A stretch of DNA of 64,000 bases from positions 3,224,001-3,288,000 of the forward strand of contig NZ_CP108488.1 in NCBI RefSeq assembly GCF_035987325.1, read 5' to 3'. Shown piece after piece: positions 7,839 through 16,980 of this stretch (within the stretch, counting starts at the first letter, position 1; each line of letters starts with the position of its first letter). The translations under genes and the position numbers were made by a program. The notes under the pieces were generated by a model. It saw nothing but the letters and a program-made list of their open reading frames with translations. It had not been told where the DNA came from and ran no database searches. Origin of the DNA: Streptomyces sp. NBC_01244. GTDB taxonomy: Bacteria; Actinomycetota; Actinomycetes; Streptomycetales; Streptomycetaceae.

Positions 7839-9422
7839 ATGAGCGGTCGCACACCCGGCGAACAGCCGAACCCCGATGAGCAGTGGCCCTCGACACCCGT
7901 CGGCTTCGGGACCCCACCCGAACCCGGCGGCTACGGCACTTTCGGGCCGCCGCCGCAGCCGTGGACGGTCGCACCGGGTCCCGACGCCGATGCCGGAGGT
8001 CTCTTCACGGGCCGGGTGGCCGTGGTCGTCGTCGCGGCGATGGTCGCCGTCCTGCTCATGATCGGCGGCGGCGTGTACCTCATGGCGGGCACGCCCGCGA
8101 AGCCCGTAGCGCAGGACGACAAGGAACCGGCCGCACCGTCCGGTTCACCCTCGATCGATCAGGGCGACGGCAAAGGGCCTGGTGTCGGCCGCGACGTCTA
8201 CGATCCCAACGCCGACATCCAGCCAGGTCAGGCTCGCGTCTGGCTTCGCGACAACCAGACCCAGGTCGTGGGTGGGGGAACCTCGCAGTTCGGCCCCTGG
8301 CGGGTGGGCGACGTAGTGGTCAAGGCGATGTTCAAGGAGGTCACCGCCTACGCGGTGGCCGACGGCAAGGAGAAGTGGAAGGTCTCGCTGCAGACACCGC
8401 TGTGCGGGGCTCCGCCGGCCCCCTCCGCGAACGGCAAGCTGGTCCTCGGTGTCCATGAGAGCGACTCGTTGACGTCCCAGTGCACGGATCTCCAGCAGAT
8501 CGACCTCACCACGGGCAAGGCGGGGTGGAAGACACCGGTTCCCCGGGAGAACGGCTTCGACACCACGCGGGAGTTCCACTTGGCGATCACCGGTGACACC
8601 GTCGCCGTCGCCCGGACGGCCCACATGAGCGGCTTCTCGGTCGCGGACGGCAGGAAGCTCTTCGGCACGTCGAACGAGAACGGCTGCTACCCGACCGAGT
8701 TCGCCGGGGGCTCGCGCCTGATCGGCGTACGCAACTGTTCCGAACAGGTGATGCTCCAGGAAGTGGACCCGGCGACGGGCAGCCCCAAGTGGAGCCACAT
8801 GTACGACAAGGGCTGGAACCTCGGCCGGATCCTGTCCGTGGACCCGCTCGTGGTCGCGGCCTACCACAAGGACAGGAAGGCCTGGAACATCACGGCGTTC
8901 ACCGCGGACGGCAAGGTCCGTTCGCAGAGCGAGGCGGCGTTCGGGGTCAGCGGCCGCTGCAACGGATGGGGCAACGCGAACGGCCTCCAGGAGTGCCACG
9001 CCGCCGTGGCCGACGCAGACACGCTCTACATCGGGGCGGGCAAAGTCGGTAAGGATCTCGGCATCGACGACACCAACCAAGTCGTGGCCGTCGACCTGAA
9101 CACGGGCAAGGAGAAGTGGCGCACAGCCGAGCAGCCCAAGCGGCGCACCATGTGGCCGCTCGCGGTCGAGGACGGCAGGGTCGTCGTGTACATATCGCCC
9201 GGCATCGACGAGGGGGGCTCGGTCGTGTCCCTCGCCCCTGGCGACGGCGCCTCGCAGCCGCTCCTTCAGAGCCCGGCCGCGGCCGCCGGCGCCGAGGACG
9301 TCTTCTACACCTCCGCTCTCCGCATCGCCTGGACGGGCGGACGGCTGTTCCTGCTCAACGGCAGGGTCTACAGCCCGGAGCCCCGGAAGGCGAGCCGCGC
9401 GATCCTCTCCTTCGGCAAATAA
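7839..9422 (+). CDS. membrane-anchored PQQ-like beta-propeller protein
   Basis: This 527-residue protein has a Pro/Gly-rich cytoplasmic N-terminus, one membrane helix (about residues 58-80, VAVVVVAAMVAVLLMIGGGV) and a large extracytoplasmic domain. That domain repeats the pattern DL-TGK-W (for example DLTTGKAGWKT and DLNTGKEKWRT), characteristic of PQQ/quinoprotein-like propellers without a cofactor. It probably acts as an extracellular scaffold or sensor. It lies 141 bases downstream of the caspase gene in the same orientation; whether it belongs to that system is uncertain. Confidence 0.75.
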   Translation: MSGRTPGEQPNPDEQWPSTPVGFGTPPEPGGYGTFGPPPQPWTVAPGPDADAGGLFTGRVAVVVVAAMVAVLLMIGGGVYLMAGTPAKPVAQDDKEPAAPSGSPSIDQGDGKGPGVGRDVYDPNADIQPGQARVWLRDNQTQVVGGGTSQFGPWRVGDVVVKAMFKEVTAYAVADGKEKWKVSLQTPLCGAPPAPSANGKLVLGVHESDSLTSQCTDLQQIDLTTGKAGWKTPVPRENGFDTTREFHLAITGDTVAVARTAHMSGFSVADGRKLFGTSNENGCYPTEFAGGSRLIGVRNCSEQVMLQEVDPATGSPKWSHMYDKGWNLGRILSVDPLVVAAYHKDRKAWNITAFTADGKVRSQSEAAFGVSGRCNGWGNANGLQECHAAVADADTLYIGAGKVGKDLGIDDTNQVVAVDLNTGKEKWRTAEQPKRRTMWPLAVEDGRVVVYISPGIDEGGSVVSLAPGDGASQPLLQSPAAAAGAEDVFYTSALRIAWTGGRLFLLNGRVYSPEPRKASRAILSFGK

Positions 9423-9450
9423 CCCACGTACGAAACCAGTGAGGGGCACC

Positions 9451-10182
9451 ATGCAGGACGCCGAGCGGTGGAGAAGAGTGATCGGGATCTACGCCCTGAC
9501 AGCGGTGGCGGTCACCGCTGCCGTCGTCGGCACCCTGGTGGTCGTCGACAAGGCCGAGGACCGTGCCGCCGCCGCCTCGACCGTAGGCTGGAAGACCGTG
9601 GTCAACCCCCAGCACGGCACCGCGTTCGACGTCCCGCCGGACTGGGAGGTCCTCGCGCCCGAGGTATTCAGCGGCTATGCGGACCACAAGGACCCGGACA
9701 AGGTCCTCATCGGTCACACGGCACCCGCGTTCTACAAGTCCAAGTGGTGCAGCATGGACGGCGACGGCGACGGCGTGGTCACGGACACCAGGCTCGGCAC
9801 CACCGGCACCAAGGGAGCCGACGGCGCCAAAGACACCGCCGAGGTGGCCGAGAAGAACGCACCGGTATGGGTCTACGCCGCTTACACCCAGCCGGACAAG
9901 AGCATCGTGCAGTGGGACAAGCCGGTGGAGTACACCACGAAGTCCGGAATCAAGGGAACCTACGTCAAGGCCCACTCCAAGGGTGCGAAACAGCCCCACC
10001 GCTGCGCCGGCGACGGCAAGGCGATCGTCTTCGGCTTCCAGAACTCCAAGGGCGGCTTCGTCGCCTGGGACTTCTACGGCCGCACGGGCGTCCCCGGCAC
10101 CGTCAGCGACGACCTGATCATGCGGATCCTGAGCACGGTCCGCCTGTCGGGCGACCCGAAGGAGCCCACCCCCATGCCGTGA
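9451..10182 (+). CDS. secreted or membrane-anchored protein of unknown function
   Basis: A 243-residue protein whose ATG at 9451 follows GAGGGG. One hydrophobic helix (about residues 10-32) is followed by an extracytoplasmic domain beginning NPQHGTAFDVPPDWEV, a pattern seen in Streptomyces surface proteins with photosystem II PsbP-like or lipoprotein folds. It contains only two cysteines, which could form a disulfide. It starts 28 bases after the propeller gene, so the two are probably one transcription unit. No enzymatic motif is visible. Confidence 0.65.
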   Translation: MQDAERWRRVIGIYALTAVAVTAAVVGTLVVVDKAEDRAAAASTVGWKTVVNPQHGTAFDVPPDWEVLAPEVFSGYADHKDPDKVLIGHTAPAFYKSKWCSMDGDGDGVVTDTRLGTTGTKGADGAKDTAEVAEKNAPVWVYAAYTQPDKSIVQWDKPVEYTTKSGIKGTYVKAHSKGAKQPHRCAGDGKAIVFGFQNSKGGFVAWDFYGRTGVPGTVSDDLIMRILSTVRLSGDPKEPTPMP

Positions 10183-10233
10183 GCAGGACACTGACAGACC
10201 CGGCCCATGGCTCGAAGCCCCTGACGTCGACTG

Positions 10234-10746
10234 TCAGCCTTCGCCGGGCACCCCCCGCAGCTCGATCCTCAACGCCACCGGGTCGCGTACGGACTGCACG
10301 CTCACGTAGGTCACCACCGACTTGCCGGGGGCTATCTCACCGCCGGAGTCCACGGTTCCCTCCCACAGCGGCTTGGCCCCCTCGCCGCGCGAGGAGTACA
10401 CGCTCAGGCGCATCTCGACACGCCGCTGCGCATCGCCGGGGTTGGTGAGCACGACAGGGATCTTCGCCAGGCGCATGCCCTGGTCCTCCCATACCGCCTC
10501 GTGGGCGGTGGCGACCGTCTCCCCGCCTTCGCGGCCGGTGGCGACGCCAGGCCCCAGGTCAGCGCGTTGCAAAGCAGTGAGGATGTCGCCGACGGGCCGC
10601 TCGGCGGGCGCCGCGGTGGCAACCGTTGCGGGGTCGCCGAGTTCCGCTTCCATGCTTCTGGCGAACGTCACCCCGCCCCACACCGTGCCGCCGGCGATCA
10701 GGCCGCCGATGAGCAGAACCGCTCCCACGCCTTTGTAACGGGCCAC
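10234..10746 (-). CDS. single-pass membrane protein of unknown function
   Basis: A 170-residue protein from GTG 10746 (GGGAGG six bases upstream). The first 28 residues form a signal-anchor helix. The rest is a soluble domain with a beta-rich region (KIPVVLTNPGDAQRRVEMRLSV) resembling immunoglobulin-like or DUF4352-type folds; that resemblance is weak. The gene begins two bases after the stop of the truncated lipoprotein-like gene, so the two formed an operon whose start has been destroyed by an insertion. Confidence 0.65.
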   Translation of the reverse strand: MARYKGVGAVLLIGGLIAGGTVWGGVTFARSMEAELGDPATVATAAPAERPVGDILTALQRADLGPGVATGREGGETVATAHEAVWEDQGMRLAKIPVVLTNPGDAQRRVEMRLSVYSSRGEGAKPLWEGTVDSGGEIAPGKSVVTYVSVQSVRDPVALRIELRGVPGEG

Positions 10747-10748
10747 GA

Positions 10749-11661
10749 TCAGCCTCCCATTCTCTTGCCGGCCTCGCTGACGGCAGCCTCGCTCTTGTTC
10801 TTGATGGAGTCGAGGACGGGCCGCTGCTCTGTGATGACCGCCGTTTGGATCTTCGACTCCTCGGAGAACCAGGTTCCGACCAAGCCGGTCTCAGCCTTGC
10901 AGTCGATCTCCGCCAGGGCCAGGGCGATCTCCTGCGGGCCGGCGGACGCGCCTTCGGGGCGGGTGACGGAGCGGGCAGCTTCGAACGGGTCCTTGAAGCC
11001 GGGATGGCCCTTGCCGGTCATGCAGGCCGACCAGTCCTTGAGCGCGGCGACGACGGCGGGAGTCTTCATCGACTCGGTGAAGCTGTTGCCGTTCAGCTCG
11101 GAGACGCGGGTCAGCTCGTCGGCGGTGGGGGCGTTGATCTCCTGATCGGCCCATCCGCCGCAGCCTCGTTCGTGGATCTTCTTGCCGTTGTAGCTCTCGC
11201 GGGCCTTCTCACGCGCTTCCATGGGCGTGTTCGGCGCCGCCTTCTCGCCCTGCCCGGTGAGGCCCGTGCGGCCGGTGAGGACTTCGGTCTGGACCGCGTC
11301 GAGCTTGGGGAGCTGCTGCTTGGTGCGGGGCTTTACGTCCCCGGGCAGGCCGTAGCCGTACGTGGCAGCGTTCTCCCGGTCGGTGAGCCCGTAACGGCGC
11401 TCCATGTTGGCGTCGTTCTCGGTCGGTGAGGGGTTCAGACCCGACGCCGGGAGATGTACGTCAAGTCCGTAGGTCTTCATGCAGTCCTGGGCGAGCAACC
11501 GCTTGCCGTTCCCGATGGTGACCGTGTCGGCGTAGTCCTGCATATAGGTTTCCAGCGGCAGGTTCAGGCCCTTGGCCAGGCCCCGCCCGGGGGCGGAGGG
11601 CGGGAAGGCCTTGCTGTCAGCGACCGGGCTGGGTGCGGCGGGGGCGGCGGCAGGGGTCTGT
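10749..11661 (-). pseudogene. 5'-truncated secreted/lipoprotein gene
   Basis: The frame is open from about 11661 to the stop at 10749 and includes a mature-lipoprotein-like start (GSQQTPAAAPAAPSP) followed by a 280-residue helical, Cys-containing domain (C in LLAQDCMKTYG, RGCGGW, WSACMTG and EIDCKAE). No signal peptide or start precedes it, because transposase sequence begins exactly at that point on the other strand. The first internal ATG (11543) would give a 264-residue protein lacking its export signal. I interpret it as a secreted protein cut by an IS. The family resembles Streptomyces proteins with conserved cysteines but is not named. Confidence 0.65.
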
Positions 11662-12389
11662 TGCGATCCGCTACCTGGTCGCGGGAGGGATCTCCTGGCG
11701 GGCGATGCCCGCGGACTTCCCTGCCCGGGGCCGGGTCTATGCCTTCTTCCGCCGCCGGCGCGAGCACGGGCTGATCGCCGAGTTCCACGACCGGCTGCGC
11801 GGGCGGGTGAGGGAGCGCGAGGGCCACCAGGCGGAGCCTTCGGCAGGCATCATCGACGCGCAGTCGGTGCGGGCTGCGGCCTCGGTGCCGTCCGGGTCGC
11901 GCGGCTACGACGGCGGGAAGAAGGTGCCGGGCCGCAAGGGCGCATCGTGACCGACACGCTCGGTCTGCTCCTGGCCGTCGCGGTCACGGCCGCGACATCG
12001 GCGACCGGGACGCTGCCGTGGGCCTGCTTTCGCGGCTGCGTCGCCTGCACCGCGACATCACCCTTGTCTGGTCCGGCGGCGGTTACACCGGCCCCATCGT
12101 CGACCGGTGCCGTCAGAAACTCGCCCTGACCTTGGAGATCGTCAAACGCACCGACGACATGGAGGGATTCGTGGTGCTGCCGAGGCGGTGGGTGGTAGAG
12201 CGCACCTTCGCGTGGCTGATGAACTCCCGCCGTCCGGCCCGGGGTTACGAGACACCTCCCGCGACCAACGAGGCGGTGATCCAGTGGTCGATGGTCACAC
12301 AGATGAGCCGGCGACCGGCACGGCCACGGGCTGCCGTCCTGGCCGAGCCCCTCGCCCCACCCGACCACGCACCCACGGCCATGCTCTGA
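11661..12389 (+). pseudogene. IS5-family transposase remnant, frameshifted
   Basis: Three reading frames in succession carry pieces of an IS5/IS112-type DDE transposase: RYLVAGGISWRAMPADFP, with the DDE Asp region IIDAQSVRAA (to about 11945); then RIVTDTLGLLLAVAVTAA; then RDITLVWSGGGYTGPIVD through the C-terminal signature WVVERTFAWLMNSRR to the stop at 12389. At least two frameshifts exist and the N-terminus is missing. It cannot be active. Its left edge truncates the lipoprotein-like gene. Confidence 0.85.
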
Positions 12390-12431
12390 GGCCGGCCGTC
12401 GTCACCGCAGCCTGCCCTGACACCCGCCGGG

Positions 12432-12724
12432 GCGGGCCCACCTCAAGAGGTTCGCCCGACGCCCACGGGTTCGGGCATTCGACGAGGAACGGGAGAGACC
12501 GGGGATGTGACGCCGTCCGGACAACGGCCGTGGGACCAGTCACCACGCATCCCACGGGCGAACCGAACAAACCCCCGGTCGCAGGCCTTCGGGGGCCGCA
12601 GCGGACAGGAATCGCCTCACGGTCGCTTCACCGACACGGGGATCCCACCGCCGCGAGAACTACGTTTCCGCAGGTCAGAAGGTTTCTTCTGACCTGCGCG
12701 AGTGGGGCGGGTGGGACTCGAACC
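12432..12724. repeat. left direct repeat with tRNA 3' fragment (attL-like)
   Basis: This segment repeats 25548-25842 in the same orientation. The outer part (12432-12657) is only roughly 80% similar by eye. The last 67 bases (12658-12724) are identical, including the tRNA terminator hairpin (12670-12697) and the final 22 bases of the CAT-anticodon tRNA (12703-12724). The match stops abruptly at 12725, where the tRNA copy is cut within its T-arm. This is the classic appearance of one end of an element inserted at a tRNA 3' end. Confidence 0.85.
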
Positions 12725-13015
12725 TATTTGCGTGACCCGTCTCACCTGGGGTTTTCCCAGAGAGTCGGACATTACCGCCCGTTTCGATCCTGCTCGATCC
12801 TCCTCGGCCTTGCCGAATTGGACTTGGTGAGGCGATCGCCTCACCAACATCCTGCGTCGGCTGCACCATCGGAGACTGGAACCCGCACCGGCTACCTCCG
12901 CGCCCGGCAACCAGGTGCCGCCCGGTACGGAAGAAGGGCAACTGAACCAGAAGCCTGCGTTGGCGCCTTCCGCCATCGTCACACTCCTTCGGAGGCGAAA
13001 GCCCTCGCCGGAAGA
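12725..13015. other. non-coding island edge with 24-bp perfect palindrome
   Basis: No convincing gene is seen in this stretch. At 12824-12847 lies a perfect 24-bp palindrome whose left half is TTGGTGAGGCGA, centred on GCGATCGC. A perfect, loop-less palindrome of this size is more like a binding or cleavage site (dimeric regulator, relaxase or recombinase) than a terminator. It sits about 100 bases inside the left repeat of the island. Confidence 0.5.
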
Positions 13016-13030
13016 GCGAACGTTGCCTGA
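13016..13030. repeat. 15-bp direct repeat flanking the GNAT gene (first copy)
   Basis: GCGAACGTTGCCTGA at 13016-13030 recurs in the same orientation at 13579-13593, bracketing the GNAT gene. It may be an IS end or a target duplication left by a lost element. Confidence 0.5.
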
Positions 13031-13033
13031 ACC

Positions 13034-13504
13034 TCAGTCGAGTCTCTTGCGCATTTTGACCGAGGTCGTCTCGTATCCGAGCGACTCGTAAAGGCCGCGG
13101 GCACCCGTGCTGAACCCGAAGGCACTGAGGCCGAGAGTATGAGCGCCCTGCGCCCGGGCGTATTCCTCGCCGAGGACCATGGCCCTTCGCCCGAAGCCCC
13201 GACCACGCTTGTCAGCGTCGATCAGGATGTCCCAGATCCACCAGGCGCCCGCGTCTTCGCTCCTGTCCGGTCCGATCCAGAGGTAGCCGACGGCTACCCC
13301 GGCGTCATCGACCACGTCGAAGACCACGTGCCCTGGGTCCGGTGCACCGGAGGGAAAGGAGCGCGCCATACTTTCGGCCGCATGCCGGTAGGCATCCTCG
13401 GGCGTCTGTCCCATGGTGACAAGGTCATTGGCGTACTCGTCGCGACAGCGTTCGAGCCAGGCAGGGAAGAACCGGGCGTCCAAGCGGCGAAGAGATATGG
13501 GCAT
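13034..13504 (-). CDS. GNAT-family N-acetyltransferase
   Basis: This 156-residue protein (ATG 13504; an in-frame GTG exists at 13522) has the GNAT core. Beta-4 is WIWDILID, followed by the acetyl-CoA pyrophosphate loop RGRGFGRRAM (motif A, Q/RxxGxG/A), then GLSAFGFSTGARGLYESLGYE for motif B. It should transfer an acetyl group to a small-molecule amine or protein; the substrate is not predictable. It stands alone among IS debris at the left end of the island. Confidence 0.88.
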   Translation of the reverse strand: MPISLRRLDARFFPAWLERCRDEYANDLVTMGQTPEDAYRHAAESMARSFPSGAPDPGHVVFDVVDDAGVAVGYLWIGPDRSEDAGAWWIWDILIDADKRGRGFGRRAMVLGEEYARAQGAHTLGLSAFGFSTGARGLYESLGYETTSVKMRKRLD

Positions 13505-13600
13505 TGGATCAGCGTCCCACACCGCCGATGCTGGATGGCATCGCCCCCACGAAACGGTCGCGACACCCCACCAACAGGGCGAACGTTGCCTGATGCGGCA

Positions 13601-13850
13601 CTAGATGATCGATTTCAAGGGATGTCGGCGACTGCGTACTGAGGTCCCGCTGGTTCGAGGTGGTCGGGCTGGTCCGTAGATGGCGCTGTCGGCCTTGGCG
13701 ATCAATGCCCAGTACCGGTCGCCGTAGGACCAGTGCCACCACTGGGTGGGGTAGTTGATGAAGCCGGCGCCGACCATGGCTCGGGCCAAGAGGTCGCGAT
13801 TGCGGCGTGCTCGGTCTGATAGTCCTGAGGCGTCCAGCGGACAGTACTTC
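13601..13850 (-). pseudogene. C-terminal fragment of a VanX-type D-Ala-D-Ala dipeptidase
   Basis: The last 75-80 codons match the end of VanX/DdpX zinc dipeptidases: LSDRARRNRDLLARAM, then GFINYPTQWWHWSYGDRYW containing the zinc-ligand His of the family motif E-W-W-H. The catalytic Glu of that motif is Gln here. The N-terminal two thirds are absent, replaced by transposase sequence from about 13850. VanX hydrolyses D-Ala-D-Ala in glycopeptide resistance. This piece is certainly non-functional. Confidence 0.75.
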
Positions 13851-13852
13851 CG

Positions 13853-14404
13853 TCTCCGGTTTGCCGAACTCCGAGCCGGCGACGCCTTGGACCTGTCCCG
13901 CGCCTCCGTCGACGGCTCCCACCTGCGGGTCCTGAAGGGCGGAGACGCCACCGGGCCCTCGTCAGTGGACCGGGGCAAGACGGGCAGCAAGTACCACGTC
14001 ATTGTCGACGTCCACGGCATGCCCCTGACCGCCACCGTGACCGGTGGCAACCGCAACGACGTCACCCAACGCCTGCCCCTGATACACGCCGTACCGCCCA
14101 TCCGCGGCAAGCGCGGACGACTCCGTCAGCGCCCCGACGTCCTCTACGCCGACCGCGGCTACGACCACAACGTCTACCGCGGCCAGGTCCGTGAGCTGGG
14201 TATCCGCCCGCTCATGGCCCGGCGCGGCACCGGACACGGAAGCGGCCTGGGCAAGAACCGCTGGGTCGCGAAGCGGCCTTCGCACTTCTGCGCTGGTTCC
14301 GCCGACTGCGTATCCGCTGGGAAATCCGCGCCGACATCCACCAGGCATTCGTCACCCTCGGCTGCGCGATCACCTGCTGGCGGCGCCTCAAAAAGCAGTG
14401 CTGA
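13853..14404 (+). pseudogene. IS5-family transposase remnant
   Basis: The frame reads ELRAGDALDLSRASVDGSHLR, SSVDRGKTGSKYHVIVD, VTGGNRNDVTQ and VLYADRGYDH, the DDE catalytic region of an IS5-type transposase. Near 14265 it shifts frame to EAAFALLRWFRRLRIRWEIR and ends at 14404. The 5' portion of the element is missing where it meets the VanX fragment. It is a different IS5 subgroup from the copy at 11.7-12.4 kb. Confidence 0.85.
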
Positions 14405-14413
14405 TCCGAGCCC

Positions 14414-15391
14414 TCAGCCCGAACCGGCGGCCAGTGCCTCGCCGAGCGGGGTGCGCCGGTAGAGCACCGACCGTCCGGACCGGGCGCGGACGAGCAGCCC
14501 CGCGCCTCGCAGGATGGCGAGGTGGTCTCCCACCGCGCCGGGTGCCATGGCGAGGCTTCGGGCGAGGTGGCTGGTACTGGCCGGGGCGTCCAGCGCCAAC
14601 AGCAGCCGGGCCCGAGCCCGGCCGACCAGAGCGGTCAGCGCGTCCGGTTGGGGGACGGTCTCCGGTTCGCCCCACAGGGCGGCGGTGCCGCGGGCTGGAT
14701 AGACCAAGGTCCTGGGCCAGGGGTCTTCCAGGTGGGCGGCGATATGCCCGACGAAGACCGAAGGGATCAGCAGGAGCCCGTCGCCGGCGAGGCGGACTGT
14801 TCCGCCTCGGAAGAAGCCGATCTCGATACCGCCGGCGCGCCAGGCGACGCAGGGGTGCAGGCTCTCGATGGTCGCGGCCCATCCGTGTTCGCCGATCACA
14901 CCCACCTGGTGCACGACATCGCGCTCACAGATCGCGCGCAGTTGCGGCCAGTCCGCGGCGAGCAGCTCGTGCCACGCCTGGTCCATCGCCTCGGCGATCC
15001 TGGAGACGGCGTCCGCCGAGTCCAGCACTGCGCGTACGCGGGGATCACGGGCGGACGGGCCGGTCGCGGTGGCGGCGAACTCGTGGCGAGCCCCTTCCAG
15101 CGGTGTGGCCCGGATCGCGGCCAGGTCGTCAGCCCAGGTCTGGTTCAGGCCGCGCGGGGGCGGGGCGACGAAGTTCGGTCCGCCTTGCGGGGTCTGCAGC
15201 GCGAGGGCGGCGTTCAGTTCGGTCTCGCGGCGAAGCCGTTCAAAGGCCGGCATGAGCCGGGCGGCCCAGGCTCGCGGCAGCGGCTGGCCTTGGCCGGCGA
15301 GCGAGCGCAGCAGCAGGCAGAGGTCCAGTGCGGGCGACAGTGCGAAGCGGCTGCGCAGCAGGTCCTCGACGGAGACTTCGAAGCGCAGCAC
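14414..15391 (-). CDS. ArsR-type transcriptional regulator with large N-terminal domain
   Basis: The 325-residue protein has a winged helix-turn-helix at the C-terminus (about residues 250-320: HLARSLAMAPGAVGDHLAILRGAGLL). An N-terminal ligand-like domain of about 230 residues resembles the DUF5937 type common in actinobacteria. It is divergent from an MFS transporter gene with 89 bases between starts, the standard layout of a repressor controlling its efflux pump. The ligand is unknown. Confidence 0.85.
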   Translation of the reverse strand: MLRFEVSVEDLLRSRFALSPALDLCLLLRSLAGQGQPLPRAWAARLMPAFERLRRETELNAALALQTPQGGPNFVAPPPRGLNQTWADDLAAIRATPLEGARHEFAATATGPSARDPRVRAVLDSADAVSRIAEAMDQAWHELLAADWPQLRAICERDVVHQVGVIGEHGWAATIESLHPCVAWRAGGIEIGFFRGGTVRLAGDGLLLIPSVFVGHIAAHLEDPWPRTLVYPARGTAALWGEPETVPQPDALTALVGRARARLLLALDAPASTSHLARSLAMAPGAVGDHLAILRGAGLLVRARSGRSVLYRRTPLGEALAAGSG

Positions 15392-15480
15392 CCTGCGAGG
15401 CTACCCCGGGACGTCTGTTCTGATTCGTCCAGCGACGAATCATTGGTGAGTGGCGTGGGCGCACGGCGAGGCTGGGCGCC

Positions 15481-16797
15481 ATGACCCCGACCGCCGGACC
15501 CGCGCAGGTCACCCACCGTGCCACCTACCGGCAGGTGCTGGCCGAGCCGCGATTCCGGCTGCTCTTCTCGACCCGCACCGTCGCGATCACCGCGGACTCA
15601 CTGCGGATCACCACGTTCTCGGTTCTGGTCTTCGCGGCCACCGGCTCCGCACTGTTGAGCGCACTGGCCTTCGGCATCGGCTTTCTCCCGCAGTTGTTCG
15701 GCTCGCTGCTGCTGGGCTCACTGGCCGACCGACTGCCGCCCCGCGCGCTCATCGCCGGCGGCTACGCGTTGGAAGGCGCCGCCGCCCTGCTGCTCGCCCT
15801 GGTGCGGATGCCGATCGCGGCAAGCCTCGGTGTCGTGGCGCTGGTCGCCCTCGCCACACCGGTGTTCGGCGGCGCGTCGAGTCGGCTGGTCGGGCAGTGG
15901 CTGGAGGGCGATGCCTATGTACTGGGCCGTTCACTGAACAACGTCGCTGCCTCCGGCGCGCAATTGTTCGGTCTGGCGCTGGGAGGTGCGGTCGTCGCGG
16001 TACTCGGCCCGCACCGGGCGCTCGCGGTGAGCGCCGCCCTCTACCTCGGCTGCGCGCTCGCTGTCCGCCTCCGGCTGCCCCGGCTGCAGCCGGGAGACTT
16101 CGGCGGCACACCCGGCAGCGCCCGGGGCGAGGGCGGGGCCGTCCGGGCAAGCCTGCACGGTGCCGGCCTGCTGCTGCGCGGACACACGGTGCGACGACTG
16201 ATGCTGGCCCAGTGGCTACCGCCCGCGTTCGTAGCGGGCGCGGAAGGCCTGATCGTCGCCTACGCGGGAGGACACCACTTCGCGCCCGGCTGGTACGCGG
16301 TGCTGATGGGCTGTCTGCCGGTCGGCATGCTGGTCGGTGACCTGCTGGTGGGGCGACTGCTACGGCCACCCACCCGGGAGCGACTGGTAGTCCCGTTGAT
16401 TGCGCTGATGGGACTGCCGCTGGTCGGCTTCGCCGCCGAGCCCGGAGCGGGCGCCTCGTCCGGTCTGCTGCTGCTCTGCGGCTTCGGATTCGCATACGGT
16501 CTCGGCCTGCAACGGCCGTTCCTGGACGCCCTGCCGCAGGACGGCCAGGGTCGGGCCTTCGGTCTGCTCGGCTCCGGCGGCATGACGCTGCAGGGCGTCG
16601 GGCCGGCCTGCTTCGGCTCGGTGGCCGCCGGCATCGGAGCAGGCGGCGCCATCGCCCTGGCGGGCGGCGCGGCGGTGCTCACCGTCGGCTGGATTCTCAC
16701 CTGGCACCCGCCCACCTCCCCGGTCCCCGTCCCGAACTACGCAACGGGATCAGAGAACGGCACCGAACAGCGTGCGTGTAGTTCTCCTGCGCGGTAA
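15481..16797 (+). CDS. MFS transporter
   Basis: A 438-residue protein with twelve predicted hydrophobic segments and the loop 2-3 motif LLGSLADRLPPRALIAGG, typical of MFS efflux proteins of the MFS_3/enterobactin-exporter-like type. The divergent ArsR-type gene presumably controls it. The last 20 residues (ATGSENGTEQRACSSPAR) are hydrophilic and unlike the family, so the original C-terminus may have been altered. The exported substrate is not predictable. Confidence 0.85.
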   Translation: MTPTAGPAQVTHRATYRQVLAEPRFRLLFSTRTVAITADSLRITTFSVLVFAATGSALLSALAFGIGFLPQLFGSLLLGSLADRLPPRALIAGGYALEGAAALLLALVRMPIAASLGVVALVALATPVFGGASSRLVGQWLEGDAYVLGRSLNNVAASGAQLFGLALGGAVVAVLGPHRALAVSAALYLGCALAVRLRLPRLQPGDFGGTPGSARGEGGAVRASLHGAGLLLRGHTVRRLMLAQWLPPAFVAGAEGLIVAYAGGHHFAPGWYAVLMGCLPVGMLVGDLLVGRLLRPPTRERLVVPLIALMGLPLVGFAAEPGAGASSGLLLLCGFGFAYGLGLQRPFLDALPQDGQGRAFGLLGSGGMTLQGVGPACFGSVAAGIGAGGAIALAGGAAVLTVGWILTWHPPTSPVPVPNYATGSENGTEQRACSSPAR

Positions 16798-16980
16798 CCG
16801 TCGCAGGTCGGGTCGGCCGCGAGCCGTCACGCCCCCCACCCCCACCCCCGCGCCTCCCTGACAGACAGTCATTCCCGGTAGCTCATTGCATAAGGAGTCC
16901 CAAGCTTCGGCTCTGCCGGCCGTTGCGGACCACGTACGGGATCTTGAGACCACGAGCAGCCCATGGCAGGCTCATGCCGC

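Noticed and set aside
11564..12129. Possible intact transposase in a single frame
   Set aside because: The catalytic pieces are spread over three frames, so no single intact gene exists.
12107..13030. 307-residue plus-strand frame across the left repeat
   Set aside because: It reads through transposase, tRNA fragment and non-coding DNA, has no start with a ribosome site and no conserved domain.
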